A stretch of 64,000 nucleotides of DNA. Origin: Asparagopsis taxiformis (Eukaryota > Rhodophyta > Florideophyceae > Bonnemaisoniales > Bonnemaisoniaceae). The stretch is from positions 1 through 64,000 of the forward strand of contig JALQPE010001871.1 in NCBI GenBank assembly GCA_030407315.1. Direction: 5' to 3'. A program made the position numbers and the translations under genes. Shown piece by piece: positions 1-10,770 of the stretch (position 1 is its first letter; each line of letters begins with the position of its first letter). The notes beneath the pieces were generated by a model, which saw only the letters and a list, made by a program, of their open reading frames with translations, was not told where the DNA came from and made no database searches.

Positions 1-202
1 GAACCTACTATAATGTACTTCCGTTTCCATGCTTTCAAACTAGATTGTCCATTCCCTCGTGGGTTGGAGCATGATTTCCAGGACGATTCCCTCACATCTC
101 TAGACTCGATGGTCTATGCTAGAAATAGCAGAACAATTAGGTTTGTACGTGCTTCATCGCCTACTGCTTCTGGTAATGGGTGGACGTGCACGATACACGA
201 TC

Positions 203-488
203 AACCTGAAATGGACGTCCGGGGATGTCCAGCTCAGATGCATTGCTGGCCAGACCAGAAATTCTACAATTTCGGGCACAAAAAAATATTGCAAAAAACA
301 TCGATTTGGGCGGTTCGATTGTGCCGTACGGCACACCCCCATCTCAAAAACATGTTACACATGTGCATGTTTTGAGAATAGCCCAAATTTTAATTCAAAT
401 AAGGTGTCTAATTTGGCCACAACGGCCCAGGACCGGCCGCCGCCCCGAGTGGGGTCATCACTGGCTTCTGTAAGCACCAATGTAAGCC
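203..488 (+). repeat. Palindrome-rich interspersed repeat, copy 1
   Basis: First of four related segments, all in the same orientation. It contains in order an imperfect hairpin around TGGACGTCC/GGATGTCCA, a palindrome TGTGCCGTACGGCACA at 320-335, a hairpin with arms CTCAAAAACATG and CATGTTTTGAG at 343-376, and a GC-rich tail ending in GTAAGC. It has no coding capacity. A B-box-like GGTTCGATTCC lies just 3' at about 510. It may be a non-autonomous element or part of a larger one; the class is not known. Confidence 0.75.
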
Positions 489-701
489 AAAAATCGCGTC
501 TTACGAGGGTTCGATTCCAGCTTTAAGCCTAAGTTATGCTAGGGTGACCATCTTTTTCCCTGTTTCATCATTGGTCCCGCCTTATTCCTTCACGACAAAC
601 ACTACTCACCCATCACGTTACTCATATTCCGTGCACTTTGTATTAGTAGTAACCTGGCCTGCTTAGTTTGGTGCAATGCGTCGATGTAGGCAGCACACGA
701 C

Positions 702-990
702 TAACCTGAAAATGGACGTCTGGCGGATGTCCAGCTCAGATGCATTGCTGGCCAGCCCAGAAATTAAAAATTTCGGGCACAAAAAAATTGCAAAAAATCA
801 ACGATTTGGGCGGGTCGATGTGCCGTACGGCACAACCCCCCATCTCAAAAACATGTTCACATGTGCCTGCTTTTGAGAATAGCCCAAATTTTAATTCTAA
901 TCAAGGTGTCTAATTTGGCCACAACGGCCCCAGGAACGGCCGCCGCCCCGAGTGGGGTTGTCACTGCTTCTGTAAGCACTAACTGTAAGC
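702..990 (+). repeat. Palindrome-rich interspersed repeat, copy 2
   Basis: Same order of motifs as the copy at 203-488. The 16-bp palindrome at 819-834 is perfectly kept, while one arm of the following hairpin has decayed (CCTGCTTTTGAG). The GC-rich tail and the GTAAGC ending are shared, so the two copies match over about 285 bp. Confidence 0.75.
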
Positions 991-1085
991 TAAATGGCGC
1001 TAACGACTGGTCGATTTCCGGCTCAACACGTCAGGGACAGGTCTTGGTCCTTGTTCCTCATGGTCCCGCCTCACTGTCTCACAAC

Positions 1086-1170
1086 CAACCTGAAAATGGA
1101 CGTCCGGTGGATGTCCAGCTCGATTGCACTGCTGGCCAGCCCAGAAATTCTAAAATTTCCGGAAAAATCA
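1086..1170 (+). repeat. Palindrome-rich interspersed repeat, partial copy 3
   Basis: Only the first third of the unit is present: the AACCTGAAAATGGACGTCC start, the GGATGTCCA arm and the GCTGGCCAGC palindrome. The sequence then diverges. It is a truncated copy of the family at 203-488. Confidence 0.65.
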
Positions 1171-1490
1171 ATTTGGTGGCCCAGCATCTCCTCTGTGCCG
1201 AAATTCCCGCACTCACTTCTGATATACTATATCGTAGTAGTAGTAGCAGTCTAGACGTGTTTCGCACTTGTACGCATCAGGGAAGGCAGGCTCACGGAAG
1301 GTTGAGACTACGCTACTTGTGTACCGCGTCGTCTGAAATAGCGAGTAGTGTTTGTTGTATAGTTGTGGAGTATGCGTCTAGTGGTTGTAAAGCTTGCAGA
1401 ACGGGATAGGGATGTGGGTGGCCTATTTTATGAGTACATGAGTACCAATATTCAGGGTTGACAAAGCGGAAAGTCATAGGCTCGTACATG
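1171..1490. other. Non-coding stretch between repeats
   Basis: No supportable gene. It holds a short GTA trinucleotide run near 1232 and otherwise unremarkable sequence between the partial repeat copy and the purine-skewed block. Confidence 0.5.
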
Positions 1491-2530
1491 TTTGAGATGC
1501 ATAGGGAGAAAAAATATTTACATCGAAATTTACATGGAGCAGATGGAGGTTTTAAGGATGAGGTATGAGAGGAAGAAAATTCTTCTGTGGTATGAGGATG
1601 TGTTCTGTGGAGGGATGCAAATTTGGGATGGTACAGGGGGAGGTGGAAATGTACGGAGTGCGGGTTTAGATATGGAGTGTGATTCGGAGAGGAGTGCCGA
1701 CAAGCATATTATGGGGATTGGGGAGACGCTGCGGGGTGTTGGGGTAGTGAGGGCGGCGGAGAGGTGTTTAGGTGGGACCGTAGGAGGGTGCGGTTGAAGT
1801 CGCCGAGAGGAGGGGTTTTTAGGAAAGTGAGGAGAAAGAGGGGGAGGGGTGGCGTCTGTTCTGGCTGTGGTGAGTGGGGATGTGATGGAGAAGAAGGGGG
1901 TTATTGTATTTGGGGAGGGAGGGGAGTGGGAGGAAGGGTGCGAAGTGGGGGTTGATATGTGTTTCAGAGCGGGGAGGTTTCTGGGGAGACGGCGGGGGAG
2001 CGGGAGCGTGGGCCGGTGGTGGTGGTGTATACGGTATCGAAGATGCGGATGGCGTGGGGGCATGGAGCAGCTGAGGGAGGGAGGGGTGGAGCAGTCGGGT
2101 ACGGGATGGGGAGTGAGAGGTTTTGGAAGAGTAAGCTGCAGGGGAAGTTTGTGTAGAGGGCGAAGGAGAGGGTTGAGGGTGAGGAGTAGAGGAGAGAGGG
2201 TATTGAAGAACAATACGTTGCAAAGGTGTTGGGGAGAGCATGGTCGAGGAGATAGGGGTGTTTTCCCTATTCTGAGGTAGTATGAGGACTGGTTATACGA
2301 AATCTGTACGGTAGAGCAGAACAGTAGGTATGGAATGGAGGTGTGCACCGTGGAAGCGGGGATAGGTAGCTGAAAATGCGTGCTAGAGTGGTATTGGGGG
2401 TGTTTGAGGTACAGTAGGGGGAGGTGAGCACCAACTGGAAGGGGGTGTGAGCGAGAGGATGAAAAAATTAAAGACAAAATTGGAGTCGACCGACAAGGAA
2501 AAATAGAGTGGTCGCCGTGAGGATGCGGAC
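1491..2530. repeat. Purine-skewed (G/A-rich top strand) block
   Basis: About 1 kb in which the + strand is dominated by G and A with few C. As a result several frames stay open on both strands, including a 367-codon minus-strand frame rich in Pro, Ser, His, Leu and Thr. That composition follows from the strand skew and shows no domain, so I do not call it a gene. The block ends in GGACGTCC-type repeats. Confidence 0.6.
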
Positions 2531-2830
2531 ATCCATGTCGAGCACGGCGGCAGCAGAAATTTCTGGGGTCGAAATTTTTGAATTTCTGAACCGGCGCCCG
2601 TCCTAGGTGGACATAGACATGGCGGAAGTCCATCCCGAGGGGGACATCCGTGGTACTAGAAACAATGGATGCGCCCTAGTAATACTAGAGTTACTAGACC
2701 GCATGGACGTCCGGTTCTAGGCGGACATCCAAAAATACTGGAGAACATGGACGTCCGCCTAGTAATACTAGGTGTACTAGAGGTGTGGACGTCCGCGTCC
2801 ATTTCCGAGAACACAGGACGATCCATCTGG
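2531..2830. repeat. Cluster of GGACGTCC-core inverted repeats
   Basis: Repeated modules of the form CTAGTAATACTAG and (C)ATGGACGTCCG / CGGACATCC, alternating in orientation. A very similar module recurs near 12,381-12,530, including the downstream CGTCCACTTCCG..AACACAG string. The cluster directly abuts and truncates the methylase fragment that follows. Confidence 0.65.
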
Positions 2831-2836
2831 AAGCGA

Positions 2837-3214
2837 GGTGTTCCGTTCAAGACTGGAAGCGAGATGGTGGCCTATAGGAACCATGGATACATGGACGGCA
2901 CGTACCCGGCGTGGTGCAACGTCACCATCAATATGCCCGCCATCGATTCGAATGAGATGGTGTGGCGAACAAGGAGCACAACCGGTGCTACGGTCAGAGT
3001 TCGTGCAGAGCAGAAGAGTGTCGCTCTCATGATGGAGTTGATCAGCCAGCATTCACAGCCTGGTGATATTGTTGTCGATCCATTCTCTGGCACTTTCGCA
3101 ACGGGAAAAGCAGCTATGAGCTTGCCTGAGCACCGTGTTTTCGTCGGCAGTGACATGGACAAATTGTGTGGGCACGATCGCTTCCAAAGCTGTGTGCAGT
3201 CATGTCACGTGTAA
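2837..3214 (+). pseudogene. DNA N4/N6 methylase, C-terminal fragment
   Basis: The frame encodes the C-terminal half of a beta-type amino-methyltransferase. A substrate/cofactor segment ending RAEQKSVALMMELISQHS is followed by PGDIVVDPFSGTFATGKAAM, matching the motif X-I region (xxDPFxGSGTT) of the N6_N4 methylase family, and then VFVGSDMD. The catalytic (D/S)PP(Y/W) motif, which precedes this part in beta-class enzymes, is missing because the frame runs upstream into the GGACGTCC repeat cluster. I therefore call it 5'-truncated and catalytically dead as it stands, unless an upstream exon exists. A SET-domain ORF follows on the same strand about 80 bp downstream. The surroundings suggest transposon cargo; this is inference. 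Confidence 0.6.
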
Positions 3215-3296
3215 TTCTTTCAAACAACACTGACATGAGGGTCACGACAGAAGCGAAACAGAGTGCTGAGAAGTTCTGGGCGTCCCCTCTGTCACG

Positions 3297-4037
3297 ATGC
3301 GTACACAGAGGGAACGCAGGATCATCGAACCCCCACCTGGCCTTCCCCTGTACCAGAGGTTCCCGAAAAATATTCGGCAGTACCTCTGGCAGCTGTGCCC
3401 AGAGTCGATTGCGTCGCACGAGCACATGGAAAAAACCGGTACATTATTGGCCACCTCCCTGCGCCGCTGGTTGCAAACTGAAAACCCTCGCGTGATGCGG
3501 GCACACGATTGTGTTGCGAAAAAATTGAGCGTTCGACCATCGCTGATTAAGCATCCAAATGCAGGAAGAGGGCTCTTCGCTGAACAGACATTTAATGTTG
3601 GCGACGAAGTATGTGCATACTACGGAACTGTTGTGTACTCTGATATGAGCAAGGAGTCGATGAGGTTCGCGTACGGAGAGGGTCACATGGCGATAACGAA
3701 GGAAACATTCTTGATGTATGCCATCAAGCTGTATGCAACAGCGGAGGACGACGAAAACATCGAGCATCCAATTTGGATTGTTCCGGCTCCGTTCTGTTCG
3801 GCGCAGTTCATCAACGACCCGCGGTATTTGCGAGGTGAGGACACTCCGGCGGAAGACACCAGGCGGATGGCCAACGTCGAGTTTGTCGAGAACTACAGCA
3901 GCGGTTCGACGGGGAAGAAGCTCAAGGCGAAGGACCTAGAAAATCCGAAGATCATTGTAGTACGTGCAATCCGCGATATCTGTCCGGGGCAGGAGCTCTA
4001 CGTTCATTATGGGACAGCGTTTAGAGCATGGAATTAG
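3297..4037 (+). CDS. SET-domain protein (putative lysine methyltransferase)
   Basis: 246 residues from an ATG. The SET domain starts near residue 75: GRGLFAEQTF (90-99) with VGDEVCAYYG is the N-terminal SET motif, AQFINDPRY (169-177) occupies the place of the usual RFxNHSC, and RDICPGQELYVHYG (226-239) is the C-terminal ELxxDYG-type motif. The NHSC box is altered to INDP and the D of DYG is H, so activity on histones is doubtful. There are no pre-SET cysteines. It lies just 3' of the truncated methylase and inside repeat-rich DNA, so it is probably TE-linked or captured. It is intact as an ORF, unlike most of its neighbours. Confidence 0.65.
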   Translation: MRTQRERRIIEPPPGLPLYQRFPKNIRQYLWQLCPESIASHEHMEKTGTLLATSLRRWLQTENPRVMRAHDCVAKKLSVRPSLIKHPNAGRGLFAEQTFNVGDEVCAYYGTVVYSDMSKESMRFAYGEGHMAITKETFLMYAIKLYATAEDDENIEHPIWIVPAPFCSAQFINDPRYLRGEDTPAEDTRRMANVEFVENYSSGSTGKKLKAKDLENPKIIVVRAIRDICPGQELYVHYGTAFRAWN

Positions 4038-4262
4038 GGTCACGAAAGATGTTTTCATTTCGACTACAAATAAAGCTACGTTCCAGAGTTGAAGTATATC
4101 ATATAATGCAGCATGTCCAGCCACCATTAGTCCAGGGTGAAACCTATTGAGCAGTACTCGCCTGTCAAAAACCAATCGTTCACACTCTAGGTGCACTTCG
4201 TCCGAGCAGTGAACCTGACTGCTTGGTTGCTGTTATGCGTGCAGATGCAAAATACAAGACCA

Positions 4263-4459
4263 AGTTGAAATGGACGCCCGGTGGATGTCCAGCTCAGTTG
4301 CATTGCTGTCCAGCCCAGAAATTCTACAATTCAGGGCAGAAAAAAATATTGCAAAAAACATCGATTTCAGCGGGTCGATTGTGCCGTACGGCACACCCCA
4401 TCTCAAAAACATGTTCACATGTGCATGTTTTTGAGAATAGCCCAAATTTTAATTCAAAT
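4263..4459 (+). repeat. Palindrome-rich interspersed repeat, copy 4
   Basis: The clearest copy of the hairpins: the 16-bp palindrome is at 4380-4395, and a hairpin with perfect 12-bp arms (CTCAAAAACATG / CATGTTTTTGAG) around a CACATGTG core is at 4402-4435. It lacks the GC-rich tail seen at 203-488 and ends at AATTCAAAT. Confidence 0.75.
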
Positions 4460-4696
4460 CAGGACGTCTTCCGGACATAGGGGTGCTCGCGGCCTAGCTC
4501 GACAGCTGTAATTGTACCTCATTAAATACTGTTGATGACTGCCTACCGTATACAATCTGGGCTGTTGGCGTATTCTCCGGTACTTGACCTGACCTGAACG
4601 TTCATCGCAGACCGTTGTGGTTACCGACACTATACAGCAATCTTTTTTGTATCTCGTGCAACTCAATCGTTCCATCGCTTCCGGGAAGGCTTCATT

Positions 4697-6983
4697 ATGC
4701 CGCCGCGTATTGCAAAGAAAGCTCCAAAGCCTCCGGGCCTCCAGAAAACCCGGTCAGCAGCTGCTGTATCGAGTGCCCGACAATCCCGTGCGAAGAAGCG
4801 GTCTGGGCCTACCGGCAGCATTGAACCGCGGTCCGGTAGTCGCAAGACGGACCGGCGCAGAACTGGGGATCCGCAGCGAGAAAGTGAGGAAGGAGGAACG
4901 GCGCGGAGAGAGATGGGGCTTGACCGAGGCAAGCGTGCTCGCAGGGACAGTGAACATCATGATGATGACATGATAGTGGCTCAAAACATGTTGGAATTGC
5001 GGCAGAGTGCTATGGCAAAGGTAGTTCCTCCCGGGTTGGCAGCAGATGCGGAGGTGCTGCAGACGGAGTCCCAGCCGGGGGTTCCCGAGACACTGGAGGC
5101 TGTGACCCCCACTGCGCCAACTATGCCGAGTACATCAGCCCCAGCAGGTAATGCAGTCAGGGACCCGAGGATAGCGGCAAGGGATGTTTTCTGAGCAACG
5201 TTCACAGGATGCCAACTATCATCGGCGGTCAGGTGGTACTGAGGGGAGAGAGCAGCCCGGAGTGCGGGCCTCGTCACAACAGACTGTCATTGGTGCCAAA
5301 TATGCGCGTAACGCCCCCGCGACGTCAGGCTATTGCCGATGGAGGACATCATAATCCCGATAGCGTGGGAGATGGGGGGACGGTGAGGGCAGAGAGGTTG
5401 CATCCGCCGGAATCCATCGATTTAATGGCGAGTCGCATCAATGCGCAGAAGAAGAAGATCGCGGAGCTGAAAAAAAGTGTTTAGCCAGGACATAGCAAAC
5501 AAGGCGCTCACCACGGAGATAGTTGCGTTGGAGGCTAAGGTGAAAACTCTGCAGGCGGAAAATGCCAGCCTTACTGCAATTGCGAGAACAGGTAGAATCA
5601 GTGATCACGGTGGCGGTAAGTCGAAAATACAGAAAGCCATTCCTGTGAAATACCTTGGAGTTCTTAGGGCGGTTGAGGAAAACCTGACAAAGTGGTGCAA
5701 GAACGAGACTATGGAGGTGGACCCTATAGCGGAACAAACGCAGAGACGTTGGACTGGACGTACCATCGAGGTAGAGCCGGTAGAAGGGACACTTTGGAGC
5801 GAAAACGGTGTAGGATATATTGCTACCCCTCCGGGCTATATCATCAAGAATCTGCAGTGGTATACACCTTCGTACAGAGGCGAGAGTGATCTGCTGAATG
5901 ACTTGGTGCGACACGTACTGCGTCAAAGTCCGTGGTGTGATGTGTTTTCCGATGAGGAGCAGCGTGTGTGCTGTCAAGAGGCTGTGGCGGGGAGGAAGGA
6001 ATTGAAAGTGAAGGTGACGCAGAAACTGTCCGACGTGATGAGTGCACGGAAGCGTAATGCGAGGGACAGATTGTTCGGTTCGCTGGGGTACACGAAATTA
6101 ATGTCTAGATGCACGATGCTGACGACGCGAGCTGAGATGGACGAGCGAGAGGATCAAAAGCGCGAAGCGTCTGAGAAGCTTTTGAAACGGGAAAGCAACG
6201 GTGATTTGGATATGGGGAGGTGGCGAACGGCACCGTTCTCAGAGCTGCGATACAGCAAAGGCATGGTTCCTGACAGCTTCGAAATGGAAGTGAATGGTGA
6301 TGCATGGTTTAACAACCGAGTAGCTGTGAATGTGCTGGACATCTTCAGGGGTCATTCGATACGACCAGAACAAGTAATGGACATAGAGACGAGCATACTA
6401 ACGCTGGCGCGCCTGGATGCTTGGCTAGTGACTACTGTGGAGTGTTTGGATGAACCGAAGGGGGAAGGAAGGTGCACGGCAGAAGGAGTTTACAAGGCGG
6501 TACAGTCAATATGTGGGGGTAGCTTTTCAGCAATTAGTTGGTATGGTGGTGTACTGCATGTCTTGTCTCCAAGGCTCGCAAGCAAGGGAAGAAACGGACG
6601 TTGTCGAGAGCGAACAGCGGACTAGTGCACAGTCACGGCATGTGTTTGCAAGCCGTACTGTGACGAGAGAGGCTGTTGAAGTGTGGCAAAGCGGAGAGGG
6701 GTCTGGAATTGTTCATGTCGTTGATGATGTAAACCGCTGCTCATCACTTGTTCTAGTGTCCGAGGATTGGATTCAATCGCATATTACGTCAAACCTCGGT
6801 GCTGTAATGGATTGTGTGATTGCGCAAGGACTAATTGGCGCAGAACTTTTCGTCGTTGACCCATATGCTGGACACCTGAGTGCAAACCTGAATGTAGAAA
6901 TCAATGCCCCACAGTATGGGGGCATGGAGCGGCGCCATGCAGCCACTGCTGATAACGGTTTTGGCGTAATGGAGGATGGTTGA
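4697..6983 (+). pseudogene. Plavaka-element accessory coiled-coil protein, frameshifted
   Basis: Translation from the ATG at 4697 gives a basic, disordered N-terminal part (Pro/Lys/Arg-rich, about 165 aa). The frame changes near 5200, again near 5480, and again near 6540. The third section holds a coiled coil (KALTTEIVALEAKVKTLQAENASL region, near 5500-5575) and a globular part with two WxxP-like stretches. The last section ends in an acidic/hydrophobic tail. No known domain was recognised. The reading-frame breaks make it a pseudogene as sequenced. Its convergent position next to the transposase suggests it is the element's second protein. It could be DNA-binding or a packaging partner, but nothing in the sequence proves that. 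Confidence 0.5.
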
Positions 6984-7060
6984 AATTAGTGCAGTAAATG
7001 TGACGTTGACTAGAAGGCTTATCATGTAGTACATTATCAATAGAGTGCTGCGATTTAGAT

Positions 7061-10000
7061 TTATTCTTCTTCATTATCATCTGTGAACTGGTAATCAGTG
7101 TTGGTGTAGAAGCGGTTGAGATAGAAACGGTGGTCCGACCAGTGCATTTGTTTCGTAAATGGCTTGACTGGAAAGTTACTTCGTACGATGTGCACGGTGC
7201 CAGATATAGTAGATGCAGGAATGAGGTCAAACCAAGGACCACCTGCACTGTGGGATGCAGTGTCATTGCTGTCAACGGATCCGTTGTCCGGGTCCCATGT
7301 GGACCACTTTAAACAAATGCACCCAAGTGATTTTTCCACAGCGGTTTTTGGGGCAAAGCAGGTCATATACTGAACGAAAGCGAGTTCTACAGGTTGAAAC
7401 AGGTTTGGAGACTGCAGGCGTACCAGTGCCAGGACGCGCCCTACCCATATGGTTCTGTAGTCATCGGCAGTTCCGGAGATGACGACAAAGGAGTACTGCG
7501 ATCTCTTTGCGGGGCCGAATGATGAAGTTGCAAAGACGCGCTGCTGCTTGTGCCTCGACACGTTTGTGGGGCGAAGCATGCCACTGTGCGGGTCAAAGTC
7601 GTCGGCATCTGGGACGTACCCTCCCATGACGTAGGCGGACTTTACCGCGGTGACGGAAATGTCCATGTCATGTATTGGAGGGCCTTCTGCCGTGGCGCGC
7701 AGTCTAGCGAGGGTGAGGAACGCTTGTGCAGCTGTGTCACCGAGTTGCTGGAATAGCGTTATGGTGCCAGACGGGAACGAGGAGTTGTGCAGAGGCAAAA
7801 GAGTGGCAGGATCGGGCTGTCCGTCGATATCTGCAACGAGGAGGGTTGCATCGGGCAGCAGGGAGGCAAAGTCGTGCAGTGCAACGGTGAATCCGTCGCG
7901 AACGAGTACTGCACCGTCTGTGGGCGATATCATGCGTGCGTTTTCCCAATGTGTTCGATGGGGTATGACCAGTTGGAGTGGCCAAGGAGAATTCCATGTG
8001 GCGAATAGTCTCTTCCATGGCTGTGGAGCGCCTTCGAGAGGTTTTCCTATAACTCTGTTTGAACAGAAGATGCGAGTGTTCGTAGGGGCCTGCATCAATG
8101 TGTTCCAGGGCGCCATATCTCTGCAAGTCACCGGGAAGATGGTCTAGAAGATGGAACTTGAAAGTTTTGAGACCTGTGGTGTGGAATGGGCCGAGGGTGG
8201 AGAGCATTGATTGTTTGAAATAGGAAATGGAGTTTTGGAGGCTTTCTAGTTCGGCGGCAGTCCAGTGCTTGATGCGACCGCGTTTCATGACCCATGCGAC
8301 GAGGTCAGAGTATTGCGTGCAGATGGAAGTGAGGGGGCTGTATCTACTTCGTCACAGCATGTGTCAATGAATGCTGCGATGAAAGGGAACACCATGTCGA
8401 CATGGTGATAGTCTTTGGCTGCGAGCATGCCGCGTATGCCGTCCTCCGTGAAGAGGCCGTTCAAATTGGTGCCCTTCTCACCCTTGGAGAAGTCGACATG
8501 AAGACCGGTGATGTAGTAGTCGCGTTCGATAGCGGACAGAATGCTGTTTGAGCCGGCGAGGATGGATTTTTTCACCTTCTTGAAGGTGCGAGGTGTCCCG
8601 GAATGGGAGGCAGTGGTGGTGGTGAGGTCTGGGGAGCTGAGGCGGTGGACAATGCACTGTTTGATGAGCTTTGAGATGCCGAGGTGGAGATTGTGCAGAG
8701 GCTCGAAGGAGAAAATGTTGTAGGGGTCTAGGGGACTGTTGGTGGGTAAAAGAGCGGTCGATTCGAGGACAGAGTGTTGTTCGAGGAGGGAGAGAGCTTC
8801 GAGCGGAGCAGTTGTATGCTCCTGAGCGCTCTCTTGGCGTGCAGAGCGTGTATCATCGAGGGAGCGGGGCTGGTGTGGCGCGGTGGATTCAAGTTGAGTG
8901 GCGGGGATGTAGCAGCGGTGGCAGGGATGTGTGGTGGTAGTGCTGTTGCGAGTGCATGACAGCTCTTTGGCCTCTGGAAAGTCGCAGCAATAATTGGCTA
9001 GGATGGGAAAGCATTGGCGGGCAGTTGCAGTGGAGTCTGTGCAGGGGAACCCGGAAGAGAACGCGGTGGATAGGGACGAAAACACTTTTTCGAGTGCTTT
9101 ATGAAGAATATCAATTTTGCGAGCGCGACTAGCAGAACTAGAGGTTGTCGGCATTTCATCACCGAACAAGGCGTTGGACGAAGGGTTCACAATGTACGGA
9201 AGATACCCGACGATGGTGAGGCCGGTACGGATGCAGTGGCGACGGAGGGGGCGGAGAAGTTGAGCAGTGTGACGTGTATGGGGTATGCGACGATTGCGGA
9301 GCTCTTGAGGCTTGTGCTGCTCTTGTCGGAGTACACTTGGAGGAGGCCGGCAAAGGAGGAAGGTGTGGGATCAGTTTCCTCTGCCCATACGACCTGTGGA
9401 TCTTCCGAGAGCTGCACGCGCTGTCTAGTAACCTGGTGCAGCGTTTTCGCGAATTCTGTGTGTAGGGGATGAGAAAATATTGCGGTGCCGTCTGGGGCGG
9501 TCTGTGGGGAGGGGTGGAAGAGAGTATTTTGGGTCGTTAGCCAGTGCTAACTGCCTGCGGAGCATGTCGACTGGGTCGCGGAGGTACAGCTGTGCCGAGT
9601 ACTTACCAGTTTTGTCTGGAATGATGTGGCTCTTGTAACCTTCGGTGCGGAAATGTGTTTCGACCATGGAAGCGGTAACGTGGCGACATTCTTCTACGGT
9701 GCGAACGGCGCTGTTGAACTTTTCTAGGGAGAATGCGGGGTCTTGTAGGATGGTGATGACTTCGCTCACGCGGCCAGCGCCGGCCTTGTACTCGAGGGTT
9801 GTGAGACTGGCGGCGAGGGATTGCACGAGGAGGTCTGCGCGGGAGGGGGTTGAGGTTGGTGGCAGTGGAGCGTCACAGGGTGAGTCGCTGGAGGAAGCAC
9901 GACCAGATTCTGGGTCTGGGGAGCTGGGTTGCGGGGAATCATGGTCGCCGTTTCGAGCAGGCTCATGGGTGACGGCAGGGACACGAGCGTTGTTGAAATG

Positions 10001-10102
10001 TTGGGGAGAGGGGTTGAAACGGTAGCGACACGTTCGCTCATGCAGCGCGAGCGCATAAGCATCTACGCAGTAGTAGAAGCACCCTTCATACTTGCATTCC
10101 AT
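7061..10102 (-). pseudogene. Plavaka/tnp2-like transposase, multiply frameshifted
   Basis: Starts at an ATG at 10102 with a C2H2-like finger (CKYEGCFYYCVDAYALALHERTC). The coding then passes through at least four frames. Recognisable tnp2/Plavaka landmarks appear in order: a LLQVYSDKSS..AYPIHVTLLN stretch (about 9360-9250), CCDFPEAKELSCTR with CHRC (about 8990-8900), the SFEPLHNLHLGISK segment (about 8700-8660), LAAKDYHHVDMVFPFIAA (about 8430-8370), and FKFHLLDHLPGDLQRYGALEHIDAGPYEH (about 8155-8070). The C-terminal section runs intact for more than 300 aa to 7061. The order of motifs and total length fit one transposase of about 1000 aa. Breaks near 9430, 9190, 8285 and 7970 inactivate it unless some are introns. 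Confidence 0.65.
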
Positions 10103-10302
10103 GTCGAGTTTTGACGCAAAAGGGAGGATGCGAGCTGAACAGGGGAGACTGTGCCGTCCAGATGCGACCAATTTTATTTTGTGGTGCTTTCGAGACTTGG
10201 AATGTAACGTGTTCGTAGTTTTGTGGGTAGTAGTTTTGTGCTCACTCCAGCTGACATCCCAACGGTGGAATTTAACCAAGAGTTCAATCATTTCCAACTG
10301 TT

Positions 10303-10696
10303 ACATCACATTGCGTGCTGGCAACGTGTGCATGGAAGGACGAACGACTGCCTGGGAGATGAATTTTCAATTAATTCATTTGTAATAATAAACTTTTTTA
10401 TTTCCGAACTTCGTGGAATCTGAATGTGCTTTACAGCGGATATGCCACGGATCATGTAAGGAAAGCAAATGGATTCTCATATATATGATTATATGTTTAT
10501 ATTCGTTGTTCTCGATCCGGATCTCATTGTTCGGGGATTCAGAGACCATGGCTTGGGCCATACTCAATCTCACTGCCGGCGATGATTTCGAGTATGCACA
10601 GCAAGACTTAAGCGGACGCAGAAAGCTGTCCGGTCGACGCCGCAGGCTCCACTCCGCCATCATCACCGACTGATATTCTTTGACCGCCTTTGCTTT
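10303..10696. other. Non-coding stretch 3' of transposon
   Basis: No gene I can support. A short + frame ending at 10673 (Arg-rich, ending SAIITD) has no recognisable domain. The sequence is mixed AT-rich and ordinary. Confidence 0.4.
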
Positions 10697-10734
10697 GTAC
10701 GTGCGCGAATCTTGATCAAGATTCGCGCACGTAC
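10697..10734. repeat. 38-bp perfect palindrome without spacer
   Basis: The 19-nt arm starting GTACGTGCGC is followed immediately by its exact reverse complement, with GATC at the centre; all 38 bp are self-complementary. It lies just 5' of a 225-bp tandem repeat array. No coding or tRNA role is evident. Confidence 0.9.
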
Positions 10735-10770
10735 CTTCGTTCCATCCTCTACTCTCGAGGTCCGTTTGCG

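Larger units (their letters stand above)
4697..10102. mobile_element. Decayed Plavaka/tnp2-like DNA transposon
   Basis: Two convergent coding units, both frameshifted: a charged coiled-coil protein on + (4697-6983) and a C2H2-headed tnp2/Plavaka-type transposase on - (10102-7061). The stops are about 80 bp apart. I could not find terminal inverted repeats, so the limits given are those of the coding units only. EnSpm/CACTA-superfamily elements of the Plavaka type often carry more than one ORF. Confidence 0.6.

Noticed and set aside
500..525. B-box-like GGTTCGATTCC suggesting tRNA or SINE
   Set aside because: No acceptor stem, D-arm or A box at a proper distance could be paired.
1530..2633. 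367-codon minus-strand ORF
   Set aside because: Composition (Pro, Ser, His, Leu, Thr) mirrors the purine skew of the other strand, overlapping frames are also open, and no domain is visible.
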